Below are positions 11,683 to 19,734 of a stretch of 64,000 bases of DNA, piece after piece (the first letter of the stretch is position 1; each line of letters starts with the position of its first letter). The position numbers were made by a program, and so were the translations under genes. The notes beneath the pieces are model-generated. The model ran no database searches. It had not been told where the DNA came from and saw nothing but the letters and a program-made list of their open reading frames with translations. Origin of the DNA: Pseudomonas anuradhapurensis (GTDB lineage: Bacteria > Pseudomonadota > Gammaproteobacteria > Pseudomonadales > Pseudomonadaceae); NCBI RefSeq assembly GCF_014269225.2, contig NZ_CP077097.1, positions 1-64,000 of the forward strand, in the 5' to 3' direction.

Positions 11683-12207
11683 TTATTGGCTGAAGAAGGA
11701 TTCGAAAGCGATGACTGCTCTCTGGACGTTCTCAGCCAGGGTCAATATTTCGGTGACGACGTTCGCCAGCGAGGAATCAGCGGTCAAGGCGCCGAACATG
11801 TTGTAGGCCGTCTCACCGTTTGGCATGGTTTCGATACCGATGCTGGACAGCGGGAACATCTCCCGACTGCGCAGTACCGCGTCATTGAAGGCGCCCACAT
11901 CAGTGATATCTTCGGCTTCGATCAGCAACGTGTCGACGATGATCTGTTCACCAGCAACCACGATGAATACAGGTAAACCTCCGAATTCATGCAGGTCGAC
12001 CTTGATAGCTTGCTCAGCGCCCTCGATGAGTGCCAACGAGGCGCTACCCAGCACGGAGTCGCGCTCATTAGTCGCCAAGGCGTTGAGTGCATCGAAAAGG
12101 CGCTTGGTGTTCCAGGTGTTTCCTTCCGTCATGAATGACTCCATCTTGAACTTGCCAGCTATCAGCGGCTGGCGAAGACGCCGAACCGGAGGATTCGCTT
12201 TAGGCAT
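11683..12207 (-). CDS. DUF2170 protein (YjfI family), first gene of the island operon
   Basis: This 174-residue acidic soluble protein has a DUF2170-like core starting TWNTKRLFDALNAL. Two starts are possible. ATG at 12207 has a strong GGGAGGGG ribosome site but adds a basic N-terminal tail (PPVRRLRQPLIAG). ATG at 12132 (MTEGNTWNTK) has GGAG at 7 bp and gives a length closer to E. coli YjfI. In yjf-type operons this family precedes the PspA homologue, as here. Molecular role unknown. The AT-rich segment 12210-12280 upstream probably holds the operon promoter; TTGACT and TATA-like words occur on the minus strand but their spacing is not canonical. Confidence 0.75.
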   Translation of the reverse strand: MPKANPPVRRLRQPLIAGKFKMESFMTEGNTWNTKRLFDALNALATNERDSVLGSASLALIEGAEQAIKVDLHEFGGLPVFIVVAGEQIIVDTLLIEAEDITDVGAFNDAVLRSREMFPLSSIGIETMPNGETAYNMFGALTADSSLANVVTEILTLAENVQRAVIAFESFFSQ

Positions 12208-12293
12208 AACCCCTCCCGTGTGATGCTTACATATACCACTGAATTGAAGTCAATATATCGCCTGCGAGAGTACCCTGTAGAACTCGCCATTGT

Positions 12294-13586
12294 TCAATTC
12301 AGGCCGAGCTCCTTCAAGCGGCGGTACAGCGTGCGTTCGCTCAAGCCGAGGTGACGGGCCAGTTCACTGCGCGACCCCTTGAAGTGTTCCAGCGCCTGCG
12401 CCAGCTCACCCAGGTGATTGCGCCGGCCGCTGCCCAAGACTGCTGCAGTTGGCCCTATGTCCTCGGGTAGATGTTCCGGCTGGATCAGCCCGTCATCGGC
12501 AAACAACCGCGCCCGTTCAAGGATGTTGCGCAGCTCGCGGATATTACCCGGGAACGGATGCAGCCGAAGCTGCTGCAAGGCATCGTCGCTCAGCGTGGGT
12601 GTCGGTTTGCCAGCCATGCGCTGAAGCAGGCTCTGCGCGAGCAGAGGCAGGTCCTCCACTCGCTCGCGCAAGGCCGGCAGGCGGATCGGGAAGCCGCTGA
12701 TGCGGTAGTACAGGTCTTCGCGGAAGCTGCCGTCTGCAACCATTTGCCTGAGCGGTTTGTGGGTGGCCGACACCAGGCGGAAATCCGAATGCACCGTGCG
12801 CAGGCTACCCACCGGGCGGAAACTGCCAGACTCGATCAGGCGCAGCAGCTTCACCTGCATCGCCAGCGGCACTTCACCAATTTCATCTAGGAACAGGGTT
12901 CCGCCATGGGCAGCTTCCGCAAGGCCGATCTTGCGCTGGTTGGCGCCGGTGAACGCCCCCTTCTCGTAGCCGAACAACTCGCTCTCGAACAGTGATTCAG
13001 TCAGGCCGGTACAGTCGACCACCACCAATGGCCCATTCGCCCTGGGGCTGCCCATGTGCACCGCGCGGGCAAACAGTTCCTTGCCGGTACCCGACTCACC
13101 TTGCAGCAACACCGGAATCTGCGCCGGCGCTGCCCGTTGCAGGCTGGCCAGGGCAGCCTTGAATGCAGGGGCGCGCCCCACCAGCCCTTGTTCCTGTGGC
13201 TGTGCCGAGGCCAGGGTAATGCTGGTCAGGCGTTCGACGAAGGCCACTACCCTGCCCTGTTCATCCAGGATCGGACGTAACTCGACATCCACATGCTCGG
13301 GCCCGCGTGGCGTGTGATGAATGTGCAAGACCCGCTCTGGCTGCTTGCTGTGCCATGCCTTGCGCATCGGGCAATGCTCGCCGGCCTGGTCACAAGGCAC
13401 GGCATAGTGATGCGAGACCTTATGGCACTTTTCACCCAGCGGCGCCTGGTCGTGGTGGCCGAACTGGCGGCGATAGGCGGCATTGGCGGCTAGGATGTTG
13501 TAGTCGGTGTCCAGCACGATGGTTGGCAGGGCATCGTGCTCGAGATAGGAAACCAGGGCGAGGATGAGCGGGTGGGTTTCAGGCAT
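12294..13586 (-). CDS. fisR: Sigma54-dependent activator of sulfide oxidation (FisR)
   Basis: FisR senses sulfane sulfur and activates sigma54 promoters of sqr and pdo genes. The 430-residue product has an N-terminal PAS-like sensor, an AAA+ domain with GESGTGKE (Walker A) and GAFTGA (sigma54 contact), and a C-terminal Fis-type helix-turn-helix ending in [13 protein letters not shown]. Three cysteines at about 54, 65 and 72 have the spacing I recall for the sensing cysteines of Cupriavidus FisR (53, 64, 71). It diverges from the persulfide dioxygenase and SQR genes, with inverted-repeat sites and a -24/-12 promoter between them. ATG at 13586 (MPETHPL) is preferred because the longer frame to 13622 adds no conserved sequence. 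Confidence 0.9.
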   Translation of the reverse strand: MPETHPLILALVSYLEHDALPTIVLDTDYNILAANAAYRRQFGHHDQAPLGEKCHKVSHHYAVPCDQAGEHCPMRKAWHSKQPERVLHIHHTPRGPEHVDVELRPILDEQGRVVAFVERLTSITLASAQPQEQGLVGRAPAFKAALASLQRAAPAQIPVLLQGESGTGKELFARAVHMGSPRANGPLVVVDCTGLTESLFESELFGYEKGAFTGANQRKIGLAEAAHGGTLFLDEIGEVPLAMQVKLLRLIESGSFRPVGSLRTVHSDFRLVSATHKPLRQMVADGSFREDLYYRISGFPIRLPALRERVEDLPLLAQSLLQRMAGKPTPTLSDDALQQLRLHPFPGNIRELRNILERARLFADDGLIQPEHLPEDIGPTAAVLGSGRRNHLGELAQALEHFKGSRSELARHLGLSERTLYRRLKELGLN

Positions 13587-13645
13587 GGGGACACCGGTAG
13601 GTTTACCGGCGCAGGGTAACAAGGACTGCCAAATACTGCCATTGG

Positions 13646-13695
13646 CTGACAGTCGACTGCCAGCCCGTGCTGCCAGTAGCAGTAAGCGCTGTCAG
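13646..13695. promoter_or_regulatory. Candidate FisR activator sites (CTGRCAG/CTGYCAG inverted repeats)
   Basis: CTGACAGTCGACTGCCAG (13646-13663) is an 18-bp inverted repeat with only one mismatched pair. A second pair of half-sites, CTGCCAG (13670-13676) and CTGTCAG (13689-13695), follows. They lie 41-90 bp upstream of the sigma54 -24 box, the usual distance for an enhancer-binding protein, and between fisR and its presumed targets. Assignment to FisR is inference from position. Confidence 0.7.
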
Positions 13696-13735
13696 TAACA
13701 AGCCGATTTCATTGGTCTGCTCGTAGGAAAATGCC

Positions 13736-13751
13736 TGGCATGCATCTTGAT
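13736..13751 (+). promoter_or_regulatory. Sigma54 (-24/-12) promoter of the sulfide-oxidation operon
   Basis: TGGC (13736-13739), then 7 bp, then TTGAT (13747-13751) fits the -24/-12 pattern TGGCAN6TTGCW with one change (A for C in the -12 element). Transcription would start near 13763, leaving a leader of about 47 nt before the ATG at 13810. The match with a sigma54 activator encoded divergently makes the assignment strong. Confidence 0.8.
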
Positions 13752-13809
13752 AAAGCTCCTTTCACTGCCTACGCCTGTACAAGGCTGGGCGGAAAATTTG
13801 GAGAACGTG

Positions 13810-14694
13810 ATGATCATCGGCAACAACCTGCACGTGGACGCCTTCTATGACCAGGCGACCTCGACCATCAGCTACCTGGTCATGGACCGTGAAACGCGCC
13901 AGTGCGCATTGATCGACAGTGTGCTGGACTACGACCCGAAGTCCGGACGCACCTGCACCGCTTCGGCAGACCGCCTGGTCCAGCGCGTGGCCGAGCTTGA
14001 AGCCAGCGTGCAATGGATACTGGAAACCCATGTACACGCCGACCACCTTTCGGCAGCGGCTTACCTGAAGGCGAAACTGGGTGGCCACACCGGCATCGGC
14101 GCACACATCACCCAGGTGCAGAAAGTGTTTGGTGCGTTGTTCAACGCCGAGCCTGGCTTCGCTCGCGATGGCAGCCAGTTCGATGCGTTGTTCGAGGACG
14201 AAGAAGGCTTTCGCATCGGCAACCTGCATGCCCGTGCCTTGCACACCCCAGGGCACACTCCCGCGTGCATGAGCTTCATGATCGAGGACGCAGGCGAGAT
14301 CGCCGTGTTTGTCGGCGATACGCTGTTCATGCCCGACTACGGCACCGCTCGTTGTGACTTCCCTGGGGCCGATGCGCGCACCCTGTACCGCTCGATCCGC
14401 CGCCTGCTGGCCTTCCCTGACCAGACGCTGCTGTTCATGTGCCATGACTACCTGCCCGGTGGCCGCGACATGCAATACGTCACCACGGTGGCCGAGCAAC
14501 GCGCCAGCAATATCCACATCCACCAAGGGGTCGACGAGGACAGCTTTGTCGCCATGCGCGAAGCCCGTGACAAGACCCTCGATATGCCGGTGCTGATCCT
14601 GCCGTCGGTGCAGGTGAACATGCGCAGCGGCCAGTTGCCCGCGCCAGAAGAGAACGGTGTCAGCTACCTGAAGATTCCGCTGAACACGCTGTAA
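13810..14694 (+). CDS. pdo: Persulfide dioxygenase (ETHE1-like metallo-beta-lactamase fold)
   Basis: Persulfide dioxygenase oxidises glutathione persulfide to sulfite and glutathione with O2 at a mononuclear iron. The 294-residue product has the THVHADHLS metal motif at about 73-81, the HTPGHTPACMSF region with another ligand His, and GDTLFMPDYGTARCDF with a ligand Asp. The frame opens at TTG 13747, but that codon is part of the promoter; ATG 13810 has GGAG at 6 bp and is chosen. It precedes sqr by 39 bp. SQR makes persulfide from H2S and this enzyme consumes it. Confidence 0.9.
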   Translation: MIIGNNLHVDAFYDQATSTISYLVMDRETRQCALIDSVLDYDPKSGRTCTASADRLVQRVAELEASVQWILETHVHADHLSAAAYLKAKLGGHTGIGAHITQVQKVFGALFNAEPGFARDGSQFDALFEDEEGFRIGNLHARALHTPGHTPACMSFMIEDAGEIAVFVGDTLFMPDYGTARCDFPGADARTLYRSIRRLLAFPDQTLLFMCHDYLPGGRDMQYVTTVAEQRASNIHIHQGVDEDSFVAMREARDKTLDMPVLILPSVQVNMRSGQLPAPEENGVSYLKIPLNTL

Positions 14695-14733
14695 CCGCCC
14701 TGCCCCATAACCAGATTTCCAGGATTTACCGCC

Positions 14734-16005
14734 ATGCCTGCCTTGTTGTCCCCTGCCAATAGCAACCACCACACCGTGGTCATCGTCGGTGCCGGTGCCG
14801 CCGGTATTGCCACTGCCTCCAGCCTGATCAGCCGTGACCCGTCGCTGGACGTGGCGTTGATCGACCCTGCCGAGGTGCATTACTACCAGCCCGGCTGGAC
14901 CATGGTCGGTGGCGGTGTGTTCACCGCACCGAGCACGGCCCGCACCATGGCCTCGACCATTCCGCGCGGTGTGCGCTGGATAAAGGCGCGGGTGCAAGGC
15001 TTCGACCCGCACGGCCAACAGGTCATCCTCGACGATGGGCGCGCCATCGGTTACCAACAGCTGGTGGTTTGCCCTGGGCTCAAGCTGGACTGGGCTGCCA
15101 TTGAGGGGCTCAGCGAAACCCTGGGGCGCAATGGCGTCACTTCGAACTATCGCTATGACCTGGCGCCCTATACCTGGGAGCTGGTGCAGAAGCTCAAGCA
15201 AGGCCGCGCCCTGTTCTGTCAGCCGCCCATGCCGATCAAATGCGCGGGCGCTCCGCAGAAGGCGCTTTACCTGTCTTGCGACCACTGGCTGCGCCATGGC
15301 CGGCTGGGTGCAGTGAAAGCCAGTTTCTTCAATGCCGGTGCGGTGTTGTTCGGCGTGCCGGACTACGTACCCGCGCTGATGAAGTACATCGAAAAGTACG
15401 CGGTGGACCTCAACTTTGCTCACCGCCTGGTCGCCGTGGATGGCGCCAACAAGCGCGCCACCTTTGTGCGGACCATGGCTGATGGCAGCAGTGAAACCCG
15501 CACCGAGGCTTTCGACATGCTGCATGTGGTGCCGCCACAAGTGGCGCCGGATTTCATCCGCGAAAGCCCCTTGGCCGACGCTGCCGGTTGGGTTGATGTC
15601 GACCCGTACACCCTGCGCCATCGCCAGTTCGCCAATGTCCATGCCCTGGGTGACGTGGCCAACACCAGCAATGCCAAGACCGCTGCGGCTACTCGCAAGC
15701 AGGCCCCGGTAGTGGCCAACAACGTGCTGGTGGCACTGGGCAGGCTGCCAACCCTGGCCCGCTACGACGGGTATGGCTCCTGCCCGCTTACCGTTGAGCG
15801 CGGCAAGATTGTCCTCGCGGAGTTCTGCTATGGCGGCAAGCTGGCGCCGAGTTTCCCCAGCTGGTTGCTGGATGGCCGCAAGCCGACGCGCCTGGCCTGG
15901 TTGCTCAAGGCGCAAGTGCTGCCACCTTTGTACTGGCAAGGCATGCTCAAGGGACGCGAGTGGTTGGCGCGGCCGCAGCCGCTGGTAGCCGAGGGTGGCC
16001 AGTGA
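14734..16005 (+). CDS. sqr: Sulfide:quinone oxidoreductase, type II-like
   Basis: SQR is a membrane-associated flavoprotein that oxidises H2S to sulfane sulfur and passes electrons to ubiquinone. The 423-residue product has the FAD motif VVIVGAGAAGIATA at about 15-28, the YYQPGWTMVGGG segment (50-61) typical of type II enzymes, and the probable redox cysteines at about 170 (IKCAGAPQK) and 350 (GYGSCPLTV). It lies between the persulfide dioxygenase gene and the TSUP gene; the latter's GTG start overlaps this stop (GTGA). Expected control is FisR with sigma54. Confidence 0.92.
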   Translation: MPALLSPANSNHHTVVIVGAGAAGIATASSLISRDPSLDVALIDPAEVHYYQPGWTMVGGGVFTAPSTARTMASTIPRGVRWIKARVQGFDPHGQQVILDDGRAIGYQQLVVCPGLKLDWAAIEGLSETLGRNGVTSNYRYDLAPYTWELVQKLKQGRALFCQPPMPIKCAGAPQKALYLSCDHWLRHGRLGAVKASFFNAGAVLFGVPDYVPALMKYIEKYAVDLNFAHRLVAVDGANKRATFVRTMADGSSETRTEAFDMLHVVPPQVAPDFIRESPLADAAGWVDVDPYTLRHRQFANVHALGDVANTSNAKTAAATRKQAPVVANNVLVALGRLPTLARYDGYGSCPLTVERGKIVLAEFCYGGKLAPSFPSWLLDGRKPTRLAWLLKAQVLPPLYWQGMLKGREWLARPQPLVAEGGQ

Positions 16006-16820
16006 TCGAACATCAACTGTTGGGTGCTGGCCTGGGGGCAATCATTGGCGCCGTACTGGCGTTGACCGGTGCCGGGGGTGGCATCCTGGCAGTGCCATTG
16101 CTGGTGTTCGGCCTCGGGCTGTCCATGGTCGAGGCGGCACCGGTTGGCCTGCTGGCCGTCGGCCTGGCGGCGGCAGTGGGGGCTGTGCTGGGCTTGCGCC
16201 AGGGCCTGGTGCGCTACCGGGCGGCATTGTTCATCGCCTTGGTGGGTGTGGCCACGGCGCCGTTCGGGCTGATGCTGGCGCACCGCGTGCCCAATTCACC
16301 CTTGCAGTTGCTATTCGCCGGGGTACTGGTATACGCGTGCCTGCGTATCTGGCGCAAGGCGGCCAAGGAATTGCGTGGCGAAGCCAATGACGCCCATCGC
16401 TACATCGAACCCTGTGTGCTCAACCCGCTGCAGGGGCGTTTGCGCTGGACGCTGCCCTGCGCGCGCGCCCTGGCGTTCACCGGGGCATTGTCCGGCCTGC
16501 TGTCCGGGCTGCTCGGTGTGGGCGGTGGCTTTGTCATCATCCCGGCGCTGAACCGCTATACCAACCTGCGCATGGCCAGCATCGTCTCCACCTCATTGGC
16601 GGTGATTGCCCTGGTGTCTACCGGCAGTGTGGTCAGTGCCAGCCTGGCCGGGGTCATGCACTGGCAGGTCGGTGCGCCGTTTGCCATTGGCGCGGTGCTC
16701 GGCTTGCTGCTGGCGCGGCCTTTGGCGGCCAGGCTGGCCGGGCCGCGTTTGCAGCAGATGTTCGCTGTGGCGGGGTGGGTGGCAGCGGCGCTGCTTGCCG
16801 GCAAGGCGCTACTGGGCTAG
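16002..16820 (+). CDS. TSUP (TauE/SafE) family exporter, probably sulfite or related anion
   Basis: This 272-residue integral membrane protein has about eight hydrophobic segments in two halves. Each half carries the family's GAGGG/GVGGG motif (LTGAGGGILAVPL near 22 and LLGVGGGFVIIPAL near 177). TSUP proteins move sulfite, sulfoacetate or other sulfur-containing anions. Start GTG 16002 overlaps the sqr stop, implying coupled translation. In this cassette it would plausibly export sulfite made by the dioxygenase. The 3' end overlaps the convergent LysR gene by 12 bp. Confidence 0.85.
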   Translation: MIEHQLLGAGLGAIIGAVLALTGAGGGILAVPLLVFGLGLSMVEAAPVGLLAVGLAAAVGAVLGLRQGLVRYRAALFIALVGVATAPFGLMLAHRVPNSPLQLLFAGVLVYACLRIWRKAAKELRGEANDAHRYIEPCVLNPLQGRLRWTLPCARALAFTGALSGLLSGLLGVGGGFVIIPALNRYTNLRMASIVSTSLAVIALVSTGSVVSASLAGVMHWQVGAPFAIGAVLGLLLARPLAARLAGPRLQQMFAVAGWVAAALLAGKALLG

Positions 16821-17696
16821 CAGTTCGCTCTGTTCAGCCGCACACAGCGCCAGCAGGTAGTCCCATACGACCCGCAGGCGCACCGACTTGTGCAGCTCGC
16901 GACGGGTGCAGATCCAGTAGCTGCGCTGGATGGTCTCGCCAGGCAGTACGCGCACCAGTGTCGGGTCGTGGCGGGCCATGTAGTTGGGCAGTACGGCGAT
17001 GCCCAGCCCGGCGCGGGCGGCGGCCTGCTGAGCGATCACGCTAGTGCTGCGGAATACCACGTTGGGTGTGCGGCAGAAGCTGTTGAGAAACAACAGCTCC
17101 TGGCTGAACAGCAAGTCGTCGACGTAGCCGATCCAGCTGTGCCGGGCCAGGTCCTCGCGGTTGCGCAACGCAGGCGCACGGTCCAGGTAAGCCTGGCTGG
17201 CGTACAGGGCCAGGCGATAGTCGGTGAGCTTGCGGGTAATCAGCAGATCGGCGTTGGGGCGCTCCAGGTGGATGCTGATCTCTGCTTCGCGGTTGAGAAT
17301 GCTGACGAAGCGCGGCACTGCCACCAATTCCACTTCTAGGCCGGGGTAGCGTTCGAACAAGGCATTCATGCGCGGGGTGAAGAACATGATGCCGATGCCT
17401 TCGGTTACCCCAAGGCGAATCTTGCCCAGCGGGGTGATGGCCTGGGTGATTTCTTCCTGCGCCAGCAGGGCGACATTTTCCATGGCCTCGGCGTGTTTGA
17501 GCAGGGCCTGGCCCGAAGGGGTAAGTTCGTAACCTTGGGCATGCTGCACGAAGAGCGCGGTGCCCAGGCTCTGCTCGATGTTTTCGATATGCCGGGCGAC
17601 GGTGCTGTGGGTGGTGTTGAGGCGCTTGGCGGCGGTTAGCAGGCGGCCGCTGCGCTGCAACTCGAGGAAAAACCGCAGATCGTTCCAGTCGAACAT
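16809..17696 (-). CDS. LysR-family transcriptional regulator
   Basis: This 295-residue protein has an N-terminal winged helix-turn-helix (MFDWNDLRFFLELQRSGRL, LNTTHSTVARHIENIEQSLG) and a periplasmic-binding-like effector domain. It begins at ATG 17696; a longer frame upstream is REP-derived sequence and is rejected. It diverges from the GMC oxidoreductase gene across about 290 bp occupied by a REP pair, and converges with the TSUP gene. It probably controls the oxidoreductase/MFS pair, but the REP pair in the shared intergenic region makes that uncertain. Effector unknown. Confidence 0.85.
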   Translation of the reverse strand: MFDWNDLRFFLELQRSGRLLTAAKRLNTTHSTVARHIENIEQSLGTALFVQHAQGYELTPSGQALLKHAEAMENVALLAQEEITQAITPLGKIRLGVTEGIGIMFFTPRMNALFERYPGLEVELVAVPRFVSILNREAEISIHLERPNADLLITRKLTDYRLALYASQAYLDRAPALRNREDLARHSWIGYVDDLLFSQELLFLNSFCRTPNVVFRSTSVIAQQAAARAGLGIAVLPNYMARHDPTLVRVLPGETIQRSYWICTRRELHKSVRLRVVWDYLLALCAAEQSELLAQ

Positions 17697-17726
17697 GCTA
17701 GTCCCTATGCCCCAGGCGCGTACTTT

Positions 17727-17857
17727 TGTAGGAGCGGCCTTGTGTCGCGATGGGGGGCGCAGCGGCCCTGGGAGAGCACATGCGGTCATCGAGATGGACC
17801 GGTTTGCTGTACTCGGGGCCGCTGCGCGCCCCATCGCGAAACAAGGCCGCTCCTACA
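17727..17857. repeat. REP pair (family 1), inverted
   Basis: TGTAGGAGCGGCCTTGTGTC at 17727 is repeated in inverted orientation ending at 17857, with GGGGCGCAGCGGCC-type arms inside. It occupies most of the 292 bp between the LysR gene and the GMC oxidoreductase gene. These are the REP elements abundant in P. putida, probably mobilised by RAYT transposases encoded elsewhere. The rest of the gap (17858-17988) holds the likely oxidoreductase promoter but no clear motif. Confidence 0.9.
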
Positions 17858-17988
17858 GTAACGCACCGTTGCGGTGATGGTCGCTGTGCCAAAACGCACA
17901 GCGGCTGCGCGAAATCTCGTGTTTCCTCCACGAAATTACTCACTAAGATGGACCGGGACAAGAATAATAAACAGGCGCGAGGTTGCAC

Positions 17989-19635
17989 ATGCCATCAGCC
18001 GATTCTGTCTTCGACTACGTGGTTGTGGGTGCCGGCCCTGCCGGATGCCTGCTGGCCAATCGTTTATCCGCCGACCCGTCCTGCCGCGTCCTGCTGCTGG
18101 AAGCCGGTGGCCGCGACAACTATCCGTGGATTCACATCCCTGTCGGTTACCTCTACTGCATTGGCAACCCGCGCACCGACTGGTGCTTCAGGACCGAGGC
18201 ACAGCCCGGCCTGGGCGGCCGCGCGTTGGGTTACCCGCGAGGCAAGGTGCTGGGCGGCTGTTCCTCGATCAACGGCATGATCTACATGCGCGGCCAGGCG
18301 GCGGACTATGACCGTTGGGCCGAGCAAGGCAATGACGGCTGGGCCTGGAAGGATGTTCTGCCGCTGTTCAAGGCCAGCGAGAGCCACTTTGCCGGTGCCA
18401 GCGAATACCATGGCGGTGACGGCGAATGGCGGGTTGAACGCCAGCGCTACAGTTGGCCGATCCTCGACGCCTTTCGCGATGCTGCCGAGCAGAGTGGCAT
18501 CGGCAAGGTCGACGACTTCAATACCGGCGATAACCAAGGCTGTGGATATTTTCAGGTCAACCAGCGCAGCGGTGTGCGTTGGAACGCCTCCAAGGCTTTC
18601 CTGCGGCCAATCAGGAAGCGCCCCAACCTCACGGTGCTGACCGGTGTCCAGGTTGACCAGGTGCTTCTCAACAACACCCGTGCGCGTGCTGTGAAAGCGC
18701 TGTGGCAAGGCGCCTGGCACGAATTTGTAGCTCGTCGCGAGATCGTGCTGTGCGCGGGGGCGGTGGGTTCGCCGGGCATCCTGCAGCGTTCCGGCATCGG
18801 CCCGCGCCCGCTGCTGGAACGTCTGGGCATTGGCGTGCGTCACGACATGCCAGGTGTGGGGGGCAACCTGCAGGACCACCTGCAACTGCGGCTGATCTAT
18901 CAGGTCCGCAATACCCGCACCCTGAACCAGATGGCTAACAGCCTGTTGGGCAAGATGGGCATGGGCCTGCGCTATCTCTACGACCGCAGCGGCCCGCTGG
19001 CGATGGCCCCGAGCCAGCTGGGCGCGTTCGTACGCTCTGGCCCGGAGCAGACTACCGCCAACCTGCAGTATCACGTGCAGCCGCTGTCACTCGAGCGCTT
19101 CGGCGAGCCACTGCACGGGTTTCCGGCCTTTACCGCATCGGTGTGCAACCTGCGCCCGGCCAGCCGCGGGCGTATCGATATCCGCAGTGCCGACATGAGC
19201 AGCACGCCGCTGATCGACCCCAACTACCTCAGCGCCGCCGAGGACCTGCGCGTTGCCGCCGATGCCATTCGCCTTACCCGGCGTATCGTCCAGGCCCCTG
19301 CCCTCGCCGCCTTCGAGCCCAGGGAATATCTGCCCGGCCCAGCCTTGCAAAGTGAGCAAGAGCTGTTCGAAGCCGCGGGCAAGATCGGCACGACCATCTT
19401 CCACCCGGTCGGCACCTGCCGCATGGGCAACGGCGCGATGAACGTTGTGGATAACCAGCTGCGGGTACATGGCATCCCCGGCCTGCGTGTCGCCGATGCA
19501 TCGATCATGCCGTATATCACTTCCGGTAATACCTGTTCACCCACCCTGATGATCGCTGAAAAGGCGGCGCAACTGATCCTCAAAGGAGCGGCTACCCAGA
19601 CCTGTCTGAACGAAGACGCGATACCGACGCCCTGA
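17989..19635 (+). CDS. GMC-family FAD oxidoreductase (choline/alcohol dehydrogenase-like)
   Basis: This 548-residue flavoprotein has the FAD-binding VVVGAGPAGCLLANRLS near residue 10, the GMC signature around YPRGKVLGGCSSINGMIY (about 80-97), GAVGSPGILQRSGIG near 256, and the C-terminal HPVGTCRMG with the active-site His region near 468. Such enzymes oxidise alcohols or choline-like substrates to aldehydes and pass electrons to the respiratory chain. Substrate cannot be read from the sequence. ATG 17989 has GAGG at 6 bp. The MFS gene starts 100 bp downstream on the same strand and could import the substrate. Confidence 0.88.
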   Translation: MPSADSVFDYVVVGAGPAGCLLANRLSADPSCRVLLLEAGGRDNYPWIHIPVGYLYCIGNPRTDWCFRTEAQPGLGGRALGYPRGKVLGGCSSINGMIYMRGQAADYDRWAEQGNDGWAWKDVLPLFKASESHFAGASEYHGGDGEWRVERQRYSWPILDAFRDAAEQSGIGKVDDFNTGDNQGCGYFQVNQRSGVRWNASKAFLRPIRKRPNLTVLTGVQVDQVLLNNTRARAVKALWQGAWHEFVARREIVLCAGAVGSPGILQRSGIGPRPLLERLGIGVRHDMPGVGGNLQDHLQLRLIYQVRNTRTLNQMANSLLGKMGMGLRYLYDRSGPLAMAPSQLGAFVRSGPEQTTANLQYHVQPLSLERFGEPLHGFPAFTASVCNLRPASRGRIDIRSADMSSTPLIDPNYLSAAEDLRVAADAIRLTRRIVQAPALAAFEPREYLPGPALQSEQELFEAAGKIGTTIFHPVGTCRMGNGAMNVVDNQLRVHGIPGLRVADASIMPYITSGNTCSPTLMIAEKAAQLILKGAATQTCLNEDAIPTP

Positions 19636-19734
19636 CCCGGGTGCGTGCAAGTGAACGGCGGCTTGCGGTCAGAAGCCGTCGACAGTGGAACAACAACAAT
19701 AATCACTGTGGCCTTAGGGCCGAGGACAGCAACG

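Noticed and set aside
13762..16041. Open frame of 759 codons on the minus strand across the pdo and sqr genes
   Set aside because: Antisense to two recognised enzymes with intact motifs; no family resemblance.
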